Source: an uncultured Verrucomicrobiota bacterium (lineage in GTDB: Bacteria; Verrucomicrobiota; Verrucomicrobiia; Opitutales; Intestinicryptomonadaceae). Taken from it: DNA of 64,000 nucleotides. The stretch is from the NCBI GenBank assembly GCA_949283955.1, contig CASDUP010000031.1:1-64000 (forward strand), written 5' to 3'. This document shows positions 1 through 8,970 of the stretch, piece after piece. The notes below the pieces were generated by a model. The model did not search any database, was not told the DNA's origin, and saw only the letters and a program-made list of their open reading frames with translations. The position numbers and the translations under genes are program-made. Positions within the stretch are counted from its first letter, which is position 1, and each line of letters opens with the position of its first letter.

Positions 1-183
1 TAAGAAGAGGTATATATTACCTATGCTAGTCCTACGTGATATAATAAATGGAATTTTTTCATATTTCGTCAACAAAAAATTGAATTTTTTGAAAAAAAAT
101 AATTACGGTTTTCTCGTTGTCGTGGAAGAAAAGTTTGTTGATATGAGACTGCTTTTATGTTTCGCTTAGCAAAAGGGATTTAG

Positions 184-594
184 ATGTCCGAAATGGAAAA
201 GACATATCGAGCCGATTTTAGCGCTTTGGACGAGATTGCCGAAGACATCGAATCTTTCTGCTCGGCAAACGGAATATCTCCGGAAATCGCCTACTCGTTT
301 AACCTTTGCGCGGACGAGGTGTTCACAAATATAGTGGTCCACGGATACAAAAAGCGCGAGGGCGCGGTTGGCATAAAATTCGTAAAATCCGGCCCGCAAG
401 CTTCCATGACAATCAGCGACTCCGCCCCGGAATTCGATCCGCTCGCTAAAATATCCGAAGCGGACCTTGTTTCTCCCGTGGAGACGAGAAAAATAGGGGG
501 ATTGGGAATATTTCTGCTTAAAAAGAACATGGATTGCCTATCCTACGAGCGCAAGAACGGAATGAATATTTTGAAAATGACCAAAAACCTGTAA
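184..594 (+). CDS. ATP-binding anti-sigma factor type protein (RsbW/SpoIIAB-like HATPase)
   Basis: A 136-residue cytoplasmic protein made only of a GHKL ATPase domain. The N-box lies around residues 40-54 (LCADEVFTNI with Glu45 and Asn49), an Asp-containing G1-like motif at 78-86 (SDSAPEFDP), and the glycine-rich lid at 105-110 (GGLGIF). This arrangement matches the HATPase_c_2 family of anti-sigma serine kinases (RsbW, SpoIIAB), which bind either a sigma factor or a phosphorylatable antagonist. Neither partner gene lies next to it. An AAAGGG-type ribosome site precedes the start by a few bases. It sits 48 nt upstream of the opp genes on the same strand and may be co-transcribed. A SpoIIE-type phosphatase at 8971-10533 is a possible functional partner. 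The family call is firm; the target is unknown. Confidence 0.82.
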   Translation: MSEMEKTYRADFSALDEIAEDIESFCSANGISPEIAYSFNLCADEVFTNIVVHGYKKREGAVGIKFVKSGPQASMTISDSAPEFDPLAKISEADLVSPVETRKIGGLGIFLLKKNMDCLSYERKNGMNILKMTKNL

Positions 595-642
595 GTTTTG
601 CTTGCGAAAAAATCGTCCCGTTAAAAAATTTCCCGCTAAAAA

Positions 643-1467
643 ATGGCATTGCTCGACGTCCAAAATCTCAAGATATCATTCGAATCCCGCGGAAGGAAAA
701 ACGTTGCCGTGAAGGGTTCGAGCTTTTCGCTCGGCGAAAACGAATCCGTTGCGATAGTTGGAGAGAGCGGGTCGGGCAAAACCGTCAGCGCCATGAGCCT
801 TGCCAAACTTCTCCCTCCCCCGCCAATGTGCGAGGTATCGGGAAAAATCTTGTTCGAAGGAGAGAACGTTTTGGAAATGGATTCACGGCGCCTCAGGCGC
901 CTTAGAGGGGGCGAAATAGCCTACATTTTCCAAGAGCCCTCCACTTCGCTAAACCCCGTCTTTTCCGTTGGATATCAAATTGCTGAGGCGGTAAAGCTGC
1001 ACTTCCCAAAAAACCGCGACGTCAAAGGGGAAGTCGTAAAGGCCCTGTCGGAGGTCGGAATAAAGGACGCCCCGGCAAGATACAAATCGTATCCACACGA
1101 ATTATCCGGAGGCATGCAACAGCGGGTAATGATTGCAATGGCCCTTGCTTGCAAACCGAAACTGCTCGTAGCCGACGAACCCACCACGGCGCTGGACGTC
1201 ACGATTCAAAAACAAATCATAGAGCTTTTGAAAAAAGTTAGAACCGAGCGTGGAATGTCGCTGATGCTGATTACGCACAATTTTGGAATAATATCCGAGT
1301 TGTGCGAGAATGTCATTGTGATGTTCAGGGGGGAAATAGTGGAGAAGGGAAAGACGGAAGAAGTCTTGAGAAATCCCAGGCACCCCTATACGAAAGCCCT
1401 AATAAAATGCGTTCCCCGAATGGATTCCGACGAGGAACTAACTCCCATAGACTACTCCAAACTTTGA
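643..1467 (+). CDS. oppD: Oligopeptide/dipeptide ABC transporter ATP-binding protein (OppD/DppD)
   Basis: A 274-residue ATPase subunit that powers peptide import. The Walker A motif GESGSGKT is at residues 40-47, the Q-loop FQEP around 96-99, the ABC signature LSGGMQQR at 154-161, Walker B with DEP at 178-180, and the H-loop His at 212. The C-terminal segment with RHPYTKAL is typical of the oligopeptide subfamily (oligo_HPY domain). It is the first of five opp genes and is followed after 16 nt by a second, non-identical ATPase. The ATG at 643 gives the usual MALLDVQNL start. Peptide specificity cannot be read from the ATPase; Opp, Dpp and App systems look alike here. Confidence 0.93.
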   Translation: MALLDVQNLKISFESRGRKNVAVKGSSFSLGENESVAIVGESGSGKTVSAMSLAKLLPPPPMCEVSGKILFEGENVLEMDSRRLRRLRGGEIAYIFQEPSTSLNPVFSVGYQIAEAVKLHFPKNRDVKGEVVKALSEVGIKDAPARYKSYPHELSGGMQQRVMIAMALACKPKLLVADEPTTALDVTIQKQIIELLKKVRTERGMSLMLITHNFGIISELCENVIVMFRGEIVEKGKTEEVLRNPRHPYTKALIKCVPRMDSDEELTPIDYSKL

Positions 1468-1483
1468 CAATTTCGAACGAAAA

Positions 1484-2278
1484 ATGCCCGACAAAACCGA
1501 CATATTGGAAGTGAAAAATCTCGTCGTATCCTACGACCTCGGAGGAGGATTGTTTTCCGGGGGCCGAAAGTTCAACGCAGTCGACGGAATTTCCTTCGAG
1601 GTGAAAAAGGGCGAAATAATGGGAGTTGTTGGGGAGAGCGGATCGGGTAAAACCACCACAGGGAGGGCTATAATACGCCTTGCCCCGATAGCCTCGGGAG
1701 AGATTTTTTTCAAAGGAGAAAAAATCTCCGGAATGGGCGAAAGCGAGTTCATGCCCTACCGCAAAAAAATACAGATGATATTTCAGGATCCGTTCAATTC
1801 GCTCGATCCCAGAATGAGTGTTTTGCAAATAGTTTCGGAGCCTCTCGACGTGCATTTCAAAAAAATGACCCGGGCGCAAAAGGCAGAAAGAACGGCAAAA
1901 CTGCTAAATACCGTAGGGCTCGAAGCGGATTGCATGCCTAGATACCCCCACGAGTTCTCGGGCGGACAGAGGCAGAGGATAGGAATAGCAAGAGCCCTTG
2001 CGGTGGAGCCGGAATTCCTGATTTGCGACGAACCCGTTTCCGCTCTCGACGTGTCTGTTCAAGCTCAAATAATAAACCTGCTGCGCGATTTGAGAAAGAA
2101 TCTGGGAATAACCATGCTTTTTGTCGCGCACGACATAGCCGTGGTTAGGTATCTGTGCGACAGAATGCTCGTGATGACGCGGGGAAAAATCGTCGAGAGG
2201 GGAAACGCCAGGGAGGTTTGCGCAAATCCAAAAGATCCCTATACCGCAAAGCTCATATCATCCGTTCCAAAATTTTAA
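1484..2278 (+). CDS. oppF: Oligopeptide/dipeptide ABC transporter ATP-binding protein (OppF/DppF)
   Basis: The 264-residue second ATPase of the heterodimeric peptide importer. Walker A GESGSGKT is at residues 50-57, the Q-loop at Gln101 within FQDPFNSLDP, the signature FSGGQRQR at 158-165, DEP at 182-184 and the H-loop at His216. The C-terminus (KDPYTAKL) is the OppF-type ending. It lies between oppD and the substrate-binding lipoprotein gene with short spacing, so the five genes are very probably one operon. The protein is intact with no unusual residues at the nucleotide sites. Confidence 0.93.
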   Translation: MPDKTDILEVKNLVVSYDLGGGLFSGGRKFNAVDGISFEVKKGEIMGVVGESGSGKTTTGRAIIRLAPIASGEIFFKGEKISGMGESEFMPYRKKIQMIFQDPFNSLDPRMSVLQIVSEPLDVHFKKMTRAQKAERTAKLLNTVGLEADCMPRYPHEFSGGQRQRIGIARALAVEPEFLICDEPVSALDVSVQAQIINLLRDLRKNLGITMLFVAHDIAVVRYLCDRMLVMTRGKIVERGNAREVCANPKDPYTAKLISSVPKF

Positions 2279-2297
2279 AAATTCACGATGGGCCACA

Positions 2298-3911
2298 ATG
2301 CTGAAAAGGGCAAAAATTTTTGCGGGTACGCTTATCGCGGCTGTTTTGACGTTCGGTTGCCAAAGGGAAACCCCCGCCGAAAAAGGAGCAAGGGAGGGAA
2401 TTTTGCTGATGGGAAACGGGGCTGATCCGGCCTCTTTGGACCCATCGTTTGCAACGGGATTTTCGGAGTCGAAAATTTTAAACGCACTGTTCGAAGGGCT
2501 GCTCGGAGCCGACTCGAAAACTTTGAAGCCCACTCCGGCCGCGGCAAAGAGTTGGGAGGTGTCGGACGACGGAAAAACGTACAGGTTCAAAATCGACGAA
2601 AAAGCCAGGTGGAGCGACGGGGAAAAACTCAAATCCTCCGACTTCGCCTTCGCATGGAAAAGAATTTTAAATCCCAAGCTCGGTGCGGAATACTCGTCGC
2701 TACTCTTTCCCATAAAAAACGCCCGGGAAGTAAATCTCGGGAAAGTTTCCCCCGATAAACTCGGGGTAAAAACCCCCTCAGACGACATCTTGGAAGTAGA
2801 GCTCGAATACCCCACCCCCAATTTTCCGAACATGCTTTCGCATTTCGCATTCTTTCCGCTTCCGGAGCATGTCCTCAAAAAATTCGGGGCGCAGTCTGTT
2901 CGCGACGCCCTGTGGACCAGGCCTCAAAATATGGTATCAAACGGGGCCTTCGTTCTGTCGGAATGGAGAATAAACGACGTAGTTTCCGTCAAAAAAAATC
3001 CCAACTTCAGGGCTTCCGACAAAATTTTCTTAAACGAGATAAGGTTTTATCCCATATCCAACGTCAATACCGAAGACATGGCGTTCCGTGCTGGACAGCT
3101 CCATATAACGGAATCGGTGGCGCCCGCCAGGCTTGAATCCACCAGGAAAAAATTTCCCGACGCGCTGAGAAACGAAGACTGGCTCGGCTGCTACTATTAC
3201 ATCGCAAACACCCGCCGCCCCCCCCTCGACGACCCACGCGTAAGGCGGGCTCTTTGGCTTGCCATAGACAGAAAAAAAATAGCGGAAAATTTCCTGAGGG
3301 GAGGCCAAAAGCCGGCCTATTCCTTCGTTCCCGACGGAATACCCGGATACTCCTTGGACGATTCCCTCAAGCTAAAAGAAAACGCAAACGAAGCGCGAAA
3401 ACTACTGGGAAAGCTTAGGCCAAAAATAAAAATCACCTACAATACCTCCGAACAGCACAAGCCCATAGCCGAGGCGATTCAAAATATGTGGAGAGAAAAT
3501 CTGGGCATAGAGGCCGAGCTTTACAATCTCTCCTGGCCAGCGTACTTGTCGGCAAGGGCCACCGGAGACTTCGACATTGCCAGGGCCAGCTGGGTAGCGG
3601 ACTTCGCCTCCCCCGAATCTTTTCTCGACATTTTCAAAAGCGACAGCGCCCTCAACCACGGACTCTACTCCAACGAAAAATTCGACTCCCTTCTCCGCCA
3701 AGCCGCCCGGGATCCGAAAAACAGAATGAAGCTTCTTTCCGAAGCCGAAGCGCTTCTCATATCCGATGCGCCAATAATTCCCATCTATTTTTACAAAAGG
3801 CTCTGCCTCGTCTCGCCGCTTGTAGAAGGATGGTTTTCGAATCCGCTGGACTACCACAACTATATCGGGGTAAGAATGGTTCCTGAAAATATCGAGGTGG
3901 ACGAAAAATGA
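2298..3911 (+). CDS. oppA: Peptide-binding lipoprotein of the opp transporter (SBP family 5)
   Basis: A 537-residue extracytoplasmic solute-binding protein. Residues 1-20 form a lipoprotein signal with lipobox LTFGC and acylated Cys21, so it should be membrane-anchored. The rest is a family-5 binding protein: the N-terminal part resembles OppA (SLDPSFATGFSESKIL, LFEGLLG), followed by lobe motifs such as GKTYRFKI and DPRVRRAL and a typical OppA C-terminal region (PIIPIYFYKR). Length agrees with OppA. Its stop overlaps the start of oppB by 4 nt (ATGA), which supports translational coupling. It probably binds short peptides; murein peptides are an alternative. Confidence 0.93.
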   Translation: MLKRAKIFAGTLIAAVLTFGCQRETPAEKGAREGILLMGNGADPASLDPSFATGFSESKILNALFEGLLGADSKTLKPTPAAAKSWEVSDDGKTYRFKIDEKARWSDGEKLKSSDFAFAWKRILNPKLGAEYSSLLFPIKNAREVNLGKVSPDKLGVKTPSDDILEVELEYPTPNFPNMLSHFAFFPLPEHVLKKFGAQSVRDALWTRPQNMVSNGAFVLSEWRINDVVSVKKNPNFRASDKIFLNEIRFYPISNVNTEDMAFRAGQLHITESVAPARLESTRKKFPDALRNEDWLGCYYYIANTRRPPLDDPRVRRALWLAIDRKKIAENFLRGGQKPAYSFVPDGIPGYSLDDSLKLKENANEARKLLGKLRPKIKITYNTSEQHKPIAEAIQNMWRENLGIEAELYNLSWPAYLSARATGDFDIARASWVADFASPESFLDIFKSDSALNHGLYSNEKFDSLLRQAARDPKNRMKLLSEAEALLISDAPIIPIYFYKRLCLVSPLVEGWFSNPLDYHNYIGVRMVPENIEVDEK

Positions 3912-4849
3912 AAACGTACTTTTTGCGGAGAATTCTGGAGGCGATACCGGTCTTTTTCGCCATAGCAACTCTCGCGTTTTTTATGGTTAGGTTCGTTCCC
4001 GGAGGCCCCTTCGACAAGGAGCGAACACTTCCCCCCGAAACAAAGGAAGCTCTAAACGCCTACTACGGGCTCGACAAACCGCTCGTCGTTCAATACGGGG
4101 AATTTTTGAGAAACCTGTTCCGTGGAGACCTGGGGCCGTCGTTCAAATACGGAGGCTGGTCGGTGAACGAAATACTCGCGGAAAAGGCTTCCGTATCCCT
4201 CGAATTGGGACTCGGAGCGCTGGCAGTCTCCGTATTTTTCGGAACTGCCATTGGATTCGCGGCGGCTGCAAGAAGGGGAAAAACTTTCGGGGGAACCCTC
4301 GATATCCTCTCATCGCTCGGAGTGTGCATGCCCGCCTTCGTGGTGGGACCTCTGCTGCTCCTACTGTTTGCCTTAAAGCTCGGAGCAGTCAACGCTATGG
4401 GTTGGAACGGATTATTTTCAAGCGACGCCATCTTGCCCGTGGCTACGCTGTCCCTGTTTTACACTGCGTGGATAGCGAGGCTTGCAAGAAGCGGAGCTCT
4501 GGAAGAGTCGAGAAAAAATTACGTTCGAACCGCCGCGGCAAAGGGCTCTCCGCCACACAAAATTTGGCTGGTTCACATTCTCCCAAACGCCATACAACCC
4601 ACCGTATCCTATCTCGGACCCGCGGCCGCCGGACTCCTTTCGGGCTCGTTCGTGGTGGAGACGATTTTTCAAATTCCCGGCCTGGGAAAATTCTTCATAT
4701 CCAGCGCTCTCGACAACGACTACACGATGCTCGTCGGCTGCGTAATGCTCTATGCGGCCTTCATAATAGTATTCAACCTGCTGTCCGACTTGGCTCTAGC
4801 TCTGATAAACCCAAAAATAGCAAAAGCTATGAGGGAGGACGAAAAATGA
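3908..4849 (+). CDS. oppB: Oligopeptide ABC transporter permease (OppB)
   Basis: A 313-residue inner-membrane permease. Residues 1-30 contain the first transmembrane helix, and RFVPGGPFD near residue 27 is the conserved OppB/DppB N-terminal element. Several hydrophobic helices follow. The EAA loop that contacts the ATPases is recognisable around ALEESRKNYVRTAAAKG, followed by HILPNAIQP. The start overlaps the end of oppA by 4 nt and the stop overlaps the oppC start by 4 nt. Gene order oppA-oppB-oppC is common in bacteria. Confidence 0.93.
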   Translation: MKTYFLRRILEAIPVFFAIATLAFFMVRFVPGGPFDKERTLPPETKEALNAYYGLDKPLVVQYGEFLRNLFRGDLGPSFKYGGWSVNEILAEKASVSLELGLGALAVSVFFGTAIGFAAAARRGKTFGGTLDILSSLGVCMPAFVVGPLLLLLFALKLGAVNAMGWNGLFSSDAILPVATLSLFYTAWIARLARSGALEESRKNYVRTAAAKGSPPHKIWLVHILPNAIQPTVSYLGPAAAGLLSGSFVVETIFQIPGLGKFFISSALDNDYTMLVGCVMLYAAFIIVFNLLSDLALALINPKIAKAMREDEK

Positions 4850-5682
4850 CCTCCCACGATTCACCGCTTGCAAGGGCCTGGAGGGCCATACGCGAAGATC
4901 CTTTGACTTTGGCCGCATTCGGATTTACTGCCGCAATGTTCCTGGCATGCGCGTTCGCGGAATTTACGGCACCATACGACTACTCCTCGCAAAACCTCGA
5001 TATGGCGCTCTCCGCCCCCTCCCTTTCGCATCCATTCGGAACGGACGTACTGGGAAGGGACATATTGAGCAGAATTCTCTACGGGGGCAGAATATCGTTT
5101 TCGGTAGGATTTTTGGCGACGGCCGTAGCCGTGCTGATAGGAACAACGTACGGAATGACGAGCGGAATGGCGGGAGGAAAAATCGACGCCCTGATGATGA
5201 GATTCGTCGACGCGGCATATTCCATGCCGTTTACAATATTCGTGATACTGCTAATGGTGGCATTCGGAAGATCGCTCTGGCTGATTTTCGTGGCGATAGG
5301 AGCAGTCGAATGGCTCGTGATGGCGAGAATAGTCAGGGGAATGACTCTCGACATAAAGATGAAGGGATTTTCCGAAGCGGCGAAAGCTCTCGGAGAAAGT
5401 CCGACCGGAATAATGTTCAGGCATATCCTTCCGAACTCTCTTGGGGCGATTCTCGTGTGCGCGGCGCTGACTGTTCCGAGCGTGATGCTGTTGGAGTCGT
5501 TTTTGAGCTTTTTGGGGCTCGGGGTCCAGGCTCCGCTTCCGTCGTGGGGAACTCTGATGAAGGAAGGAGCGGAGTATATGGAGGACGCCCCGTGGACGCT
5601 ATTCTTCCCCGCCCTATTCTTTTCGCTTACCCTCTTGTGTTTAAACAAAATAGGAGCTACTCTCTCAGATTTTGAAAGATAA
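4846..5682 (+). CDS. oppC: Oligopeptide ABC transporter permease (OppC)
   Basis: The 278-residue second permease. The open frame continues upstream within oppB, but the ATG at 4846 overlapping the oppB stop gives the expected MTSHDSPLARAWRAI start, so I use it. The N-terminal OppC_N helix is followed by PYDYSSQNLDMALSAP and HPFGTDVLGRDILSRILYG, a hallmark of OppC/DppC. The EAA loop lies around KGFSEAAKALGESP with HILPNSLG. The stop overlaps the ATG of cysK (TAATG), so cysK appears to be translated from the same transcript. Confidence 0.93.
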   Translation: MTSHDSPLARAWRAIREDPLTLAAFGFTAAMFLACAFAEFTAPYDYSSQNLDMALSAPSLSHPFGTDVLGRDILSRILYGGRISFSVGFLATAVAVLIGTTYGMTSGMAGGKIDALMMRFVDAAYSMPFTIFVILLMVAFGRSLWLIFVAIGAVEWLVMARIVRGMTLDIKMKGFSEAAKALGESPTGIMFRHILPNSLGAILVCAALTVPSVMLLESFLSFLGLGVQAPLPSWGTLMKEGAEYMEDAPWTLFFPALFFSLTLLCLNKIGATLSDFER

Positions 5683-6611
5683 TGGAAAATATAGCAAACA
5701 ACGTCGCGGAGCTTATAGGAAATACTCCGCTTGTAAAACTCGGCAAGATGAACGACGGGAAGGCCCGCATTCTTCTGAAGCTAGAGTATTTTAATCCGTC
5801 CGGCTCCGTAAAAGACAGGGCGGCGCTTGCGATGATAGACGACGCCGAAAGGAGCGGAAAACTTCAAAAAGGGAGCCTGATAATAGAGCCTACAAGCGGC
5901 AATACCGGTATAGGGCTTGCTCTTGTCGCGGCCACACGCGGCTACAAATTGGTTCTTACCATGCCCGAAACAATGAGCGTAGAGCGCAGGAAGCTGCTCC
6001 AAAGCTATGGGGCAGAACTCGTTCTTACGGAAGGTTCCAAAGGAATGGCAGGGGCCGTGGAAAAAGCCGAAGAGTTGCAGAGGGAAAATCCGGGATCTTT
6101 CATTCCGCAACAATTTGCAAATCCCGCGAACTCCGAAGCGCACGAAAAAAGCACCGCGATGGAAATTTGGAGGGACACCGACGGGAACGTCGACGCGATT
6201 GTAGCCGGAGTAGGAACCGGGGGAACCCTTACGGGTTGCGCGAGGGGATTGAAGCGGCTAAAGCCTTCCATAAAAGCCTACGCGGTCGAACCGGCAGCCT
6301 CCCCCATGCTCTCCGAAGGGCGGGCGGGTCCGCATGGAATACAGGGTATAGGGGCAAACTTCGTTCCCAAGATTTACGACAAGAACTTAGTCGATGAAAT
6401 TATAACGGTTTCGGACGCGGACGCCGCGAATACCGCCCGCAAGCTCGCTTCGACGGAGGGAATACATTCCGGCATGTCCGCCGGAGCCGCCGTTTTTGCC
6501 GCGATAAATTTGTCCAAAAGGCTTGAATGCGAAGGAAAGACAATCGTTGTCATAATACCCGACACAGGAACGAGATACCTATCTTCGCAGCCCTATTCCG
6601 AAAAAAAATAA
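5682..6611 (+). CDS. cysK: Cysteine synthase (O-acetylserine sulfhydrylase)
   Basis: A 309-residue PLP enzyme that makes cysteine from O-acetylserine and sulfide. Lys44 in PSGSVKDRA is the PLP-binding lysine. TSGNTGIG at 71-78 binds the substrate carboxylate, and the glycine-rich GVGTGGTLTG near 176-185 holds the PLP phosphate. The C-terminus (PDTGTRYLS) is typical of CysK. No C-terminal CBS domain is present, so it is not cystathionine beta-synthase. It overlaps oppC by 1 nt. That it is the last gene of a peptide-uptake operon suggests a link between peptide import and sulfur amino-acid supply, which is inference. Confidence 0.95.
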   Translation: MENIANNVAELIGNTPLVKLGKMNDGKARILLKLEYFNPSGSVKDRAALAMIDDAERSGKLQKGSLIIEPTSGNTGIGLALVAATRGYKLVLTMPETMSVERRKLLQSYGAELVLTEGSKGMAGAVEKAEELQRENPGSFIPQQFANPANSEAHEKSTAMEIWRDTDGNVDAIVAGVGTGGTLTGCARGLKRLKPSIKAYAVEPAASPMLSEGRAGPHGIQGIGANFVPKIYDKNLVDEIITVSDADAANTARKLASTEGIHSGMSAGAAVFAAINLSKRLECEGKTIVVIIPDTGTRYLSSQPYSEKK

Positions 6612-6690
6612 AAAAAACTCTTGCTTTTTAGAAAAAAAGTGGGAGTATGACAACATAATAAAAAATTTCCTCCCCCCATCATATATAAAA

Positions 6691-6730
6691 CAAGCCCCGT
6701 AAGGTTCTACCTTCGGGGCTTGTCCTTTTT
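6691..6730 (+). terminator. Rho-independent terminator after cysK
   Basis: The arms at 6691-6699 (CAAGCCCCG) and 6714-6722 (CGGGGCTTG) pair perfectly. An inner AAGGT/ACCTT pairing extends the stem, and a T-rich run follows at 6723-6730. It ends the opp-cysK transcript, or possibly a short RNA starting near 6655. Confidence 0.8.
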
Positions 6731-6859
6731 CCGATTTTTCTTCTACCCATAAAATTTTCTTTCCTTTCGGCTCTTAAAAAAACTCGAATAGCAGTTATTC
6801 CTTTATCGCCGCAAAAACAAAAAAATTCTCCCAAGCAAAAAATTAAAAAATTTTAAAAA

Positions 6860-8755
6860 CTAAAGAGACAACACGTACTCTTCTATTGCCCTTATATCGT
6901 CGTCTGAGAGGTCTTTCGTTCTGCCGTGCTTGTCCCCAAGATTGTGTTTGCGAAGCATCTCAAAAACCGTGCGAGCCCTTCCGTCGTAAAGGTACGGAGC
7001 CGTTCTCCAAGACTCTATCAGAGTGGGCGTGTCGAAAGGCTTGCCGACGTACTCGTTCAAGCCGCTGCCTACATCGTGCTTTTTCATATCGGTAAAATAT
7101 TCTCCGCTGTGGCAGTCGGCGCACCCAACCGACTCGAAGATTATTTGTCCGACTTGAGCAAGCTCGGAAAGTTTTCCTCCGACAAGCTTCGGGGACGGAA
7201 TCGGCTTGAGCGATTTCAAATAGGCGTCTATTGCGCGCGCGTCCTCCTCGGAGCGAGTCGCAAACTGTATGTACCTTATGCCCTTCCTAACCGCAAGTTC
7301 CGCGTCTTTTCTTATTCCCGTTATCATGCACGGAGGTGTGTAGTGGGCAAACAACATCGACTTCGACTGTTTCGGATTTCCTATTCCGTCATTTAGAAGA
7401 TCCCAATTCAGGGCGTCGCTGCGGGTTTCCGTGTGGCAGGTCACGCATGAAAGCCATTCCTGAAAACACAAAGACGCGTCGTGAAAATACAAGTCCCCGA
7501 GTCGAACTTCGCACATCTCTTCGTTTCCCCCAACCACAATTTTGCGGGTCTTGAAATAGGGCGCGGCCGAAAGCGATATGGATTCGAGATGGTCCGAGTA
7601 ATAATCCGCAACGTACGCCTCGTTCTTCGAGGCAAAAACGTGCCTTGGACCGAGTCCCTTCAGCGGAATGCGCGTTCGAATTCCATGCAAAAATGACATA
7701 TCGTTGCAAATGCTTTCCCTTACGGCTCCCGCCACTTTTTCGTCGAACACTTCCGAATTTTCCCTCGCCCTCGCAAACGTATCATCTATTTTGCCGTGCA
7801 ATCCCGGCAAGTCTATCACGCTTACTTCGTGGGTTCCGGCATGCGAAACCACTAAAAATTTTCCGTCCTTTGAAACCGCTATTCCGTAAGGATTGGCAGC
7901 TCCGCGCTCTATATCGTCGAGAAGAAACGTAGCCAATAGGGATTTGCTATCTACATCTATCACGCTGACAGCGTTCGTATTTATCCAACCCCTTTCAACC
8001 TGCGTAGTGGGAACGTTAAATCTTGCCACGCTATGGGTGCAGTAGGCGTATTTTTCATCGGGAGAGAGAGCCACGTCCTTGCAATTTATTGAACCGTTGG
8101 GAAGCGCCACGCTATAGACTTTTCCAAATTTGCCGTCCCTACATTCAAATATATTTACTTCCGAAGCTATGTTCTCCTCGTACAATCCTCCTTTAGCTGC
8201 GGGAAGTTGGTTTACCACCACTACACCATTCTTGAACGGAGCAAGAGCGAAGGGATCCCTGACGGCTTTCGCGCTCGATATTTCCGAGAGCTTTTCCGCG
8301 TCGAAGGACCTCACTTCGTTCTTGAATTGGTTTGCGAAAAAAAGAACTTTGCCGTCTTTGGACAGTTTTACCCCGCGAGGCATGTGCCCTGCGGGAACGC
8401 TCGCCAAAATTTTCCCGTCTAATTTTGAAATTTTTAGAATTTTCCCGTCCGGATCTGCCGTAGAAACGTAAACGGCGTCCTTCCCCACGGCCAAACCAGA
8501 AGGGCGAGACGGCAATTTTGCCGCAAAAGCAACCTTCTTGTCCGAAAGCGAATACGCCCTCAATTCGTCGGAGGTTCTACACGTGAAATACAATATCCCT
8601 TCGCTTTCCTCCACAAAATCCGGGCTCAAATAGGAGTTTTTCCCGTAGTCGGGAACGTCCCCGTAAATTCCCGATCCCCGCGCAGACACCAACGCCACCG
8701 ACGCCAAACAAAAAATTAAAACCAGCGCCGCAATATTACCCCTCTTTCCTTCCAT
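6860..8755 (-). CDS. Exported beta-propeller protein with C-terminal di-haem cytochrome c (MauG/peroxidase-like)
   Basis: A 631-residue protein counted from the ATG at 8755. A longer frame begins at a TTG at 8785, but the ATG places a clean signal peptide (hydrophobic to about residue 25) at the N-terminus. Residues about 40-400 contain YncE/lactonase-type beta-propeller repeats such as HMPRGVKLSKDGKVLFFANQ and KDGKFLVVSHAGTHEVSVID. The C-terminal third has two haem c motifs, C437VTCH and C545ADCH, with peroxidase-like text (FDTPTLIESWRTAPYLYDGRA) seen in MauG and di-haem peroxidases. It is likely periplasmic and depends on the ResB/CcsA system at 26.9-29.5 kb. The reaction is unknown; electron transfer or peroxide-dependent oxidation are candidates. 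Confidence 0.8.
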   Translation of the reverse strand: MEGKRGNIAALVLIFCLASVALVSARGSGIYGDVPDYGKNSYLSPDFVEESEGILYFTCRTSDELRAYSLSDKKVAFAAKLPSRPSGLAVGKDAVYVSTADPDGKILKISKLDGKILASVPAGHMPRGVKLSKDGKVLFFANQFKNEVRSFDAEKLSEISSAKAVRDPFALAPFKNGVVVVNQLPAAKGGLYEENIASEVNIFECRDGKFGKVYSVALPNGSINCKDVALSPDEKYAYCTHSVARFNVPTTQVERGWINTNAVSVIDVDSKSLLATFLLDDIERGAANPYGIAVSKDGKFLVVSHAGTHEVSVIDLPGLHGKIDDTFARARENSEVFDEKVAGAVRESICNDMSFLHGIRTRIPLKGLGPRHVFASKNEAYVADYYSDHLESISLSAAPYFKTRKIVVGGNEEMCEVRLGDLYFHDASLCFQEWLSCVTCHTETRSDALNWDLLNDGIGNPKQSKSMLFAHYTPPCMITGIRKDAELAVRKGIRYIQFATRSEEDARAIDAYLKSLKPIPSPKLVGGKLSELAQVGQIIFESVGCADCHSGEYFTDMKKHDVGSGLNEYVGKPFDTPTLIESWRTAPYLYDGRARTVFEMLRKHNLGDKHGRTKDLSDDDIRAIEEYVLSL

Positions 8756-8892
8756 ACGACCGCATACTCTTAAAATTCTTCCCAAAAGGCAACATTTTTA
8801 TATTTCAAATTTAAATTGCGAAATAAAACTATAAAAAAAATTTAGAAATCCAAAGGAGTCACTCCCCGGAGAAAATTTTTCAAAGTCCGAAA

Positions 8893-8919
8893 AAAGAGCT
8901 CCACACATATCGGCTCTTT
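8893..8919 (-). promoter_or_regulatory. Hairpin with T-run in the leader of the cytochrome gene
   Basis: The arms AAAGAGC (8893-8899) and GCTCTTT (8913-8919) form a 7-bp stem. Read on the minus strand the stem is followed by a T-run, which makes it terminator-like. It lies between two divergent genes, about 140 nt upstream of the cytochrome start, so it could be an attenuator in that leader. Support is only structural. Confidence 0.35.
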
Positions 8920-8970
8920 AGAAAATAAATTAAACTTGAAGAAGCCCCCTGCTTTTGGAAAATCGACCCA

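Noticed and set aside
4324-4845. Long N-terminal extension of oppC inside oppB
   Set aside because: OppC begins with an N-terminal helix at 4846; the upstream frame only overlaps oppB in another phase.
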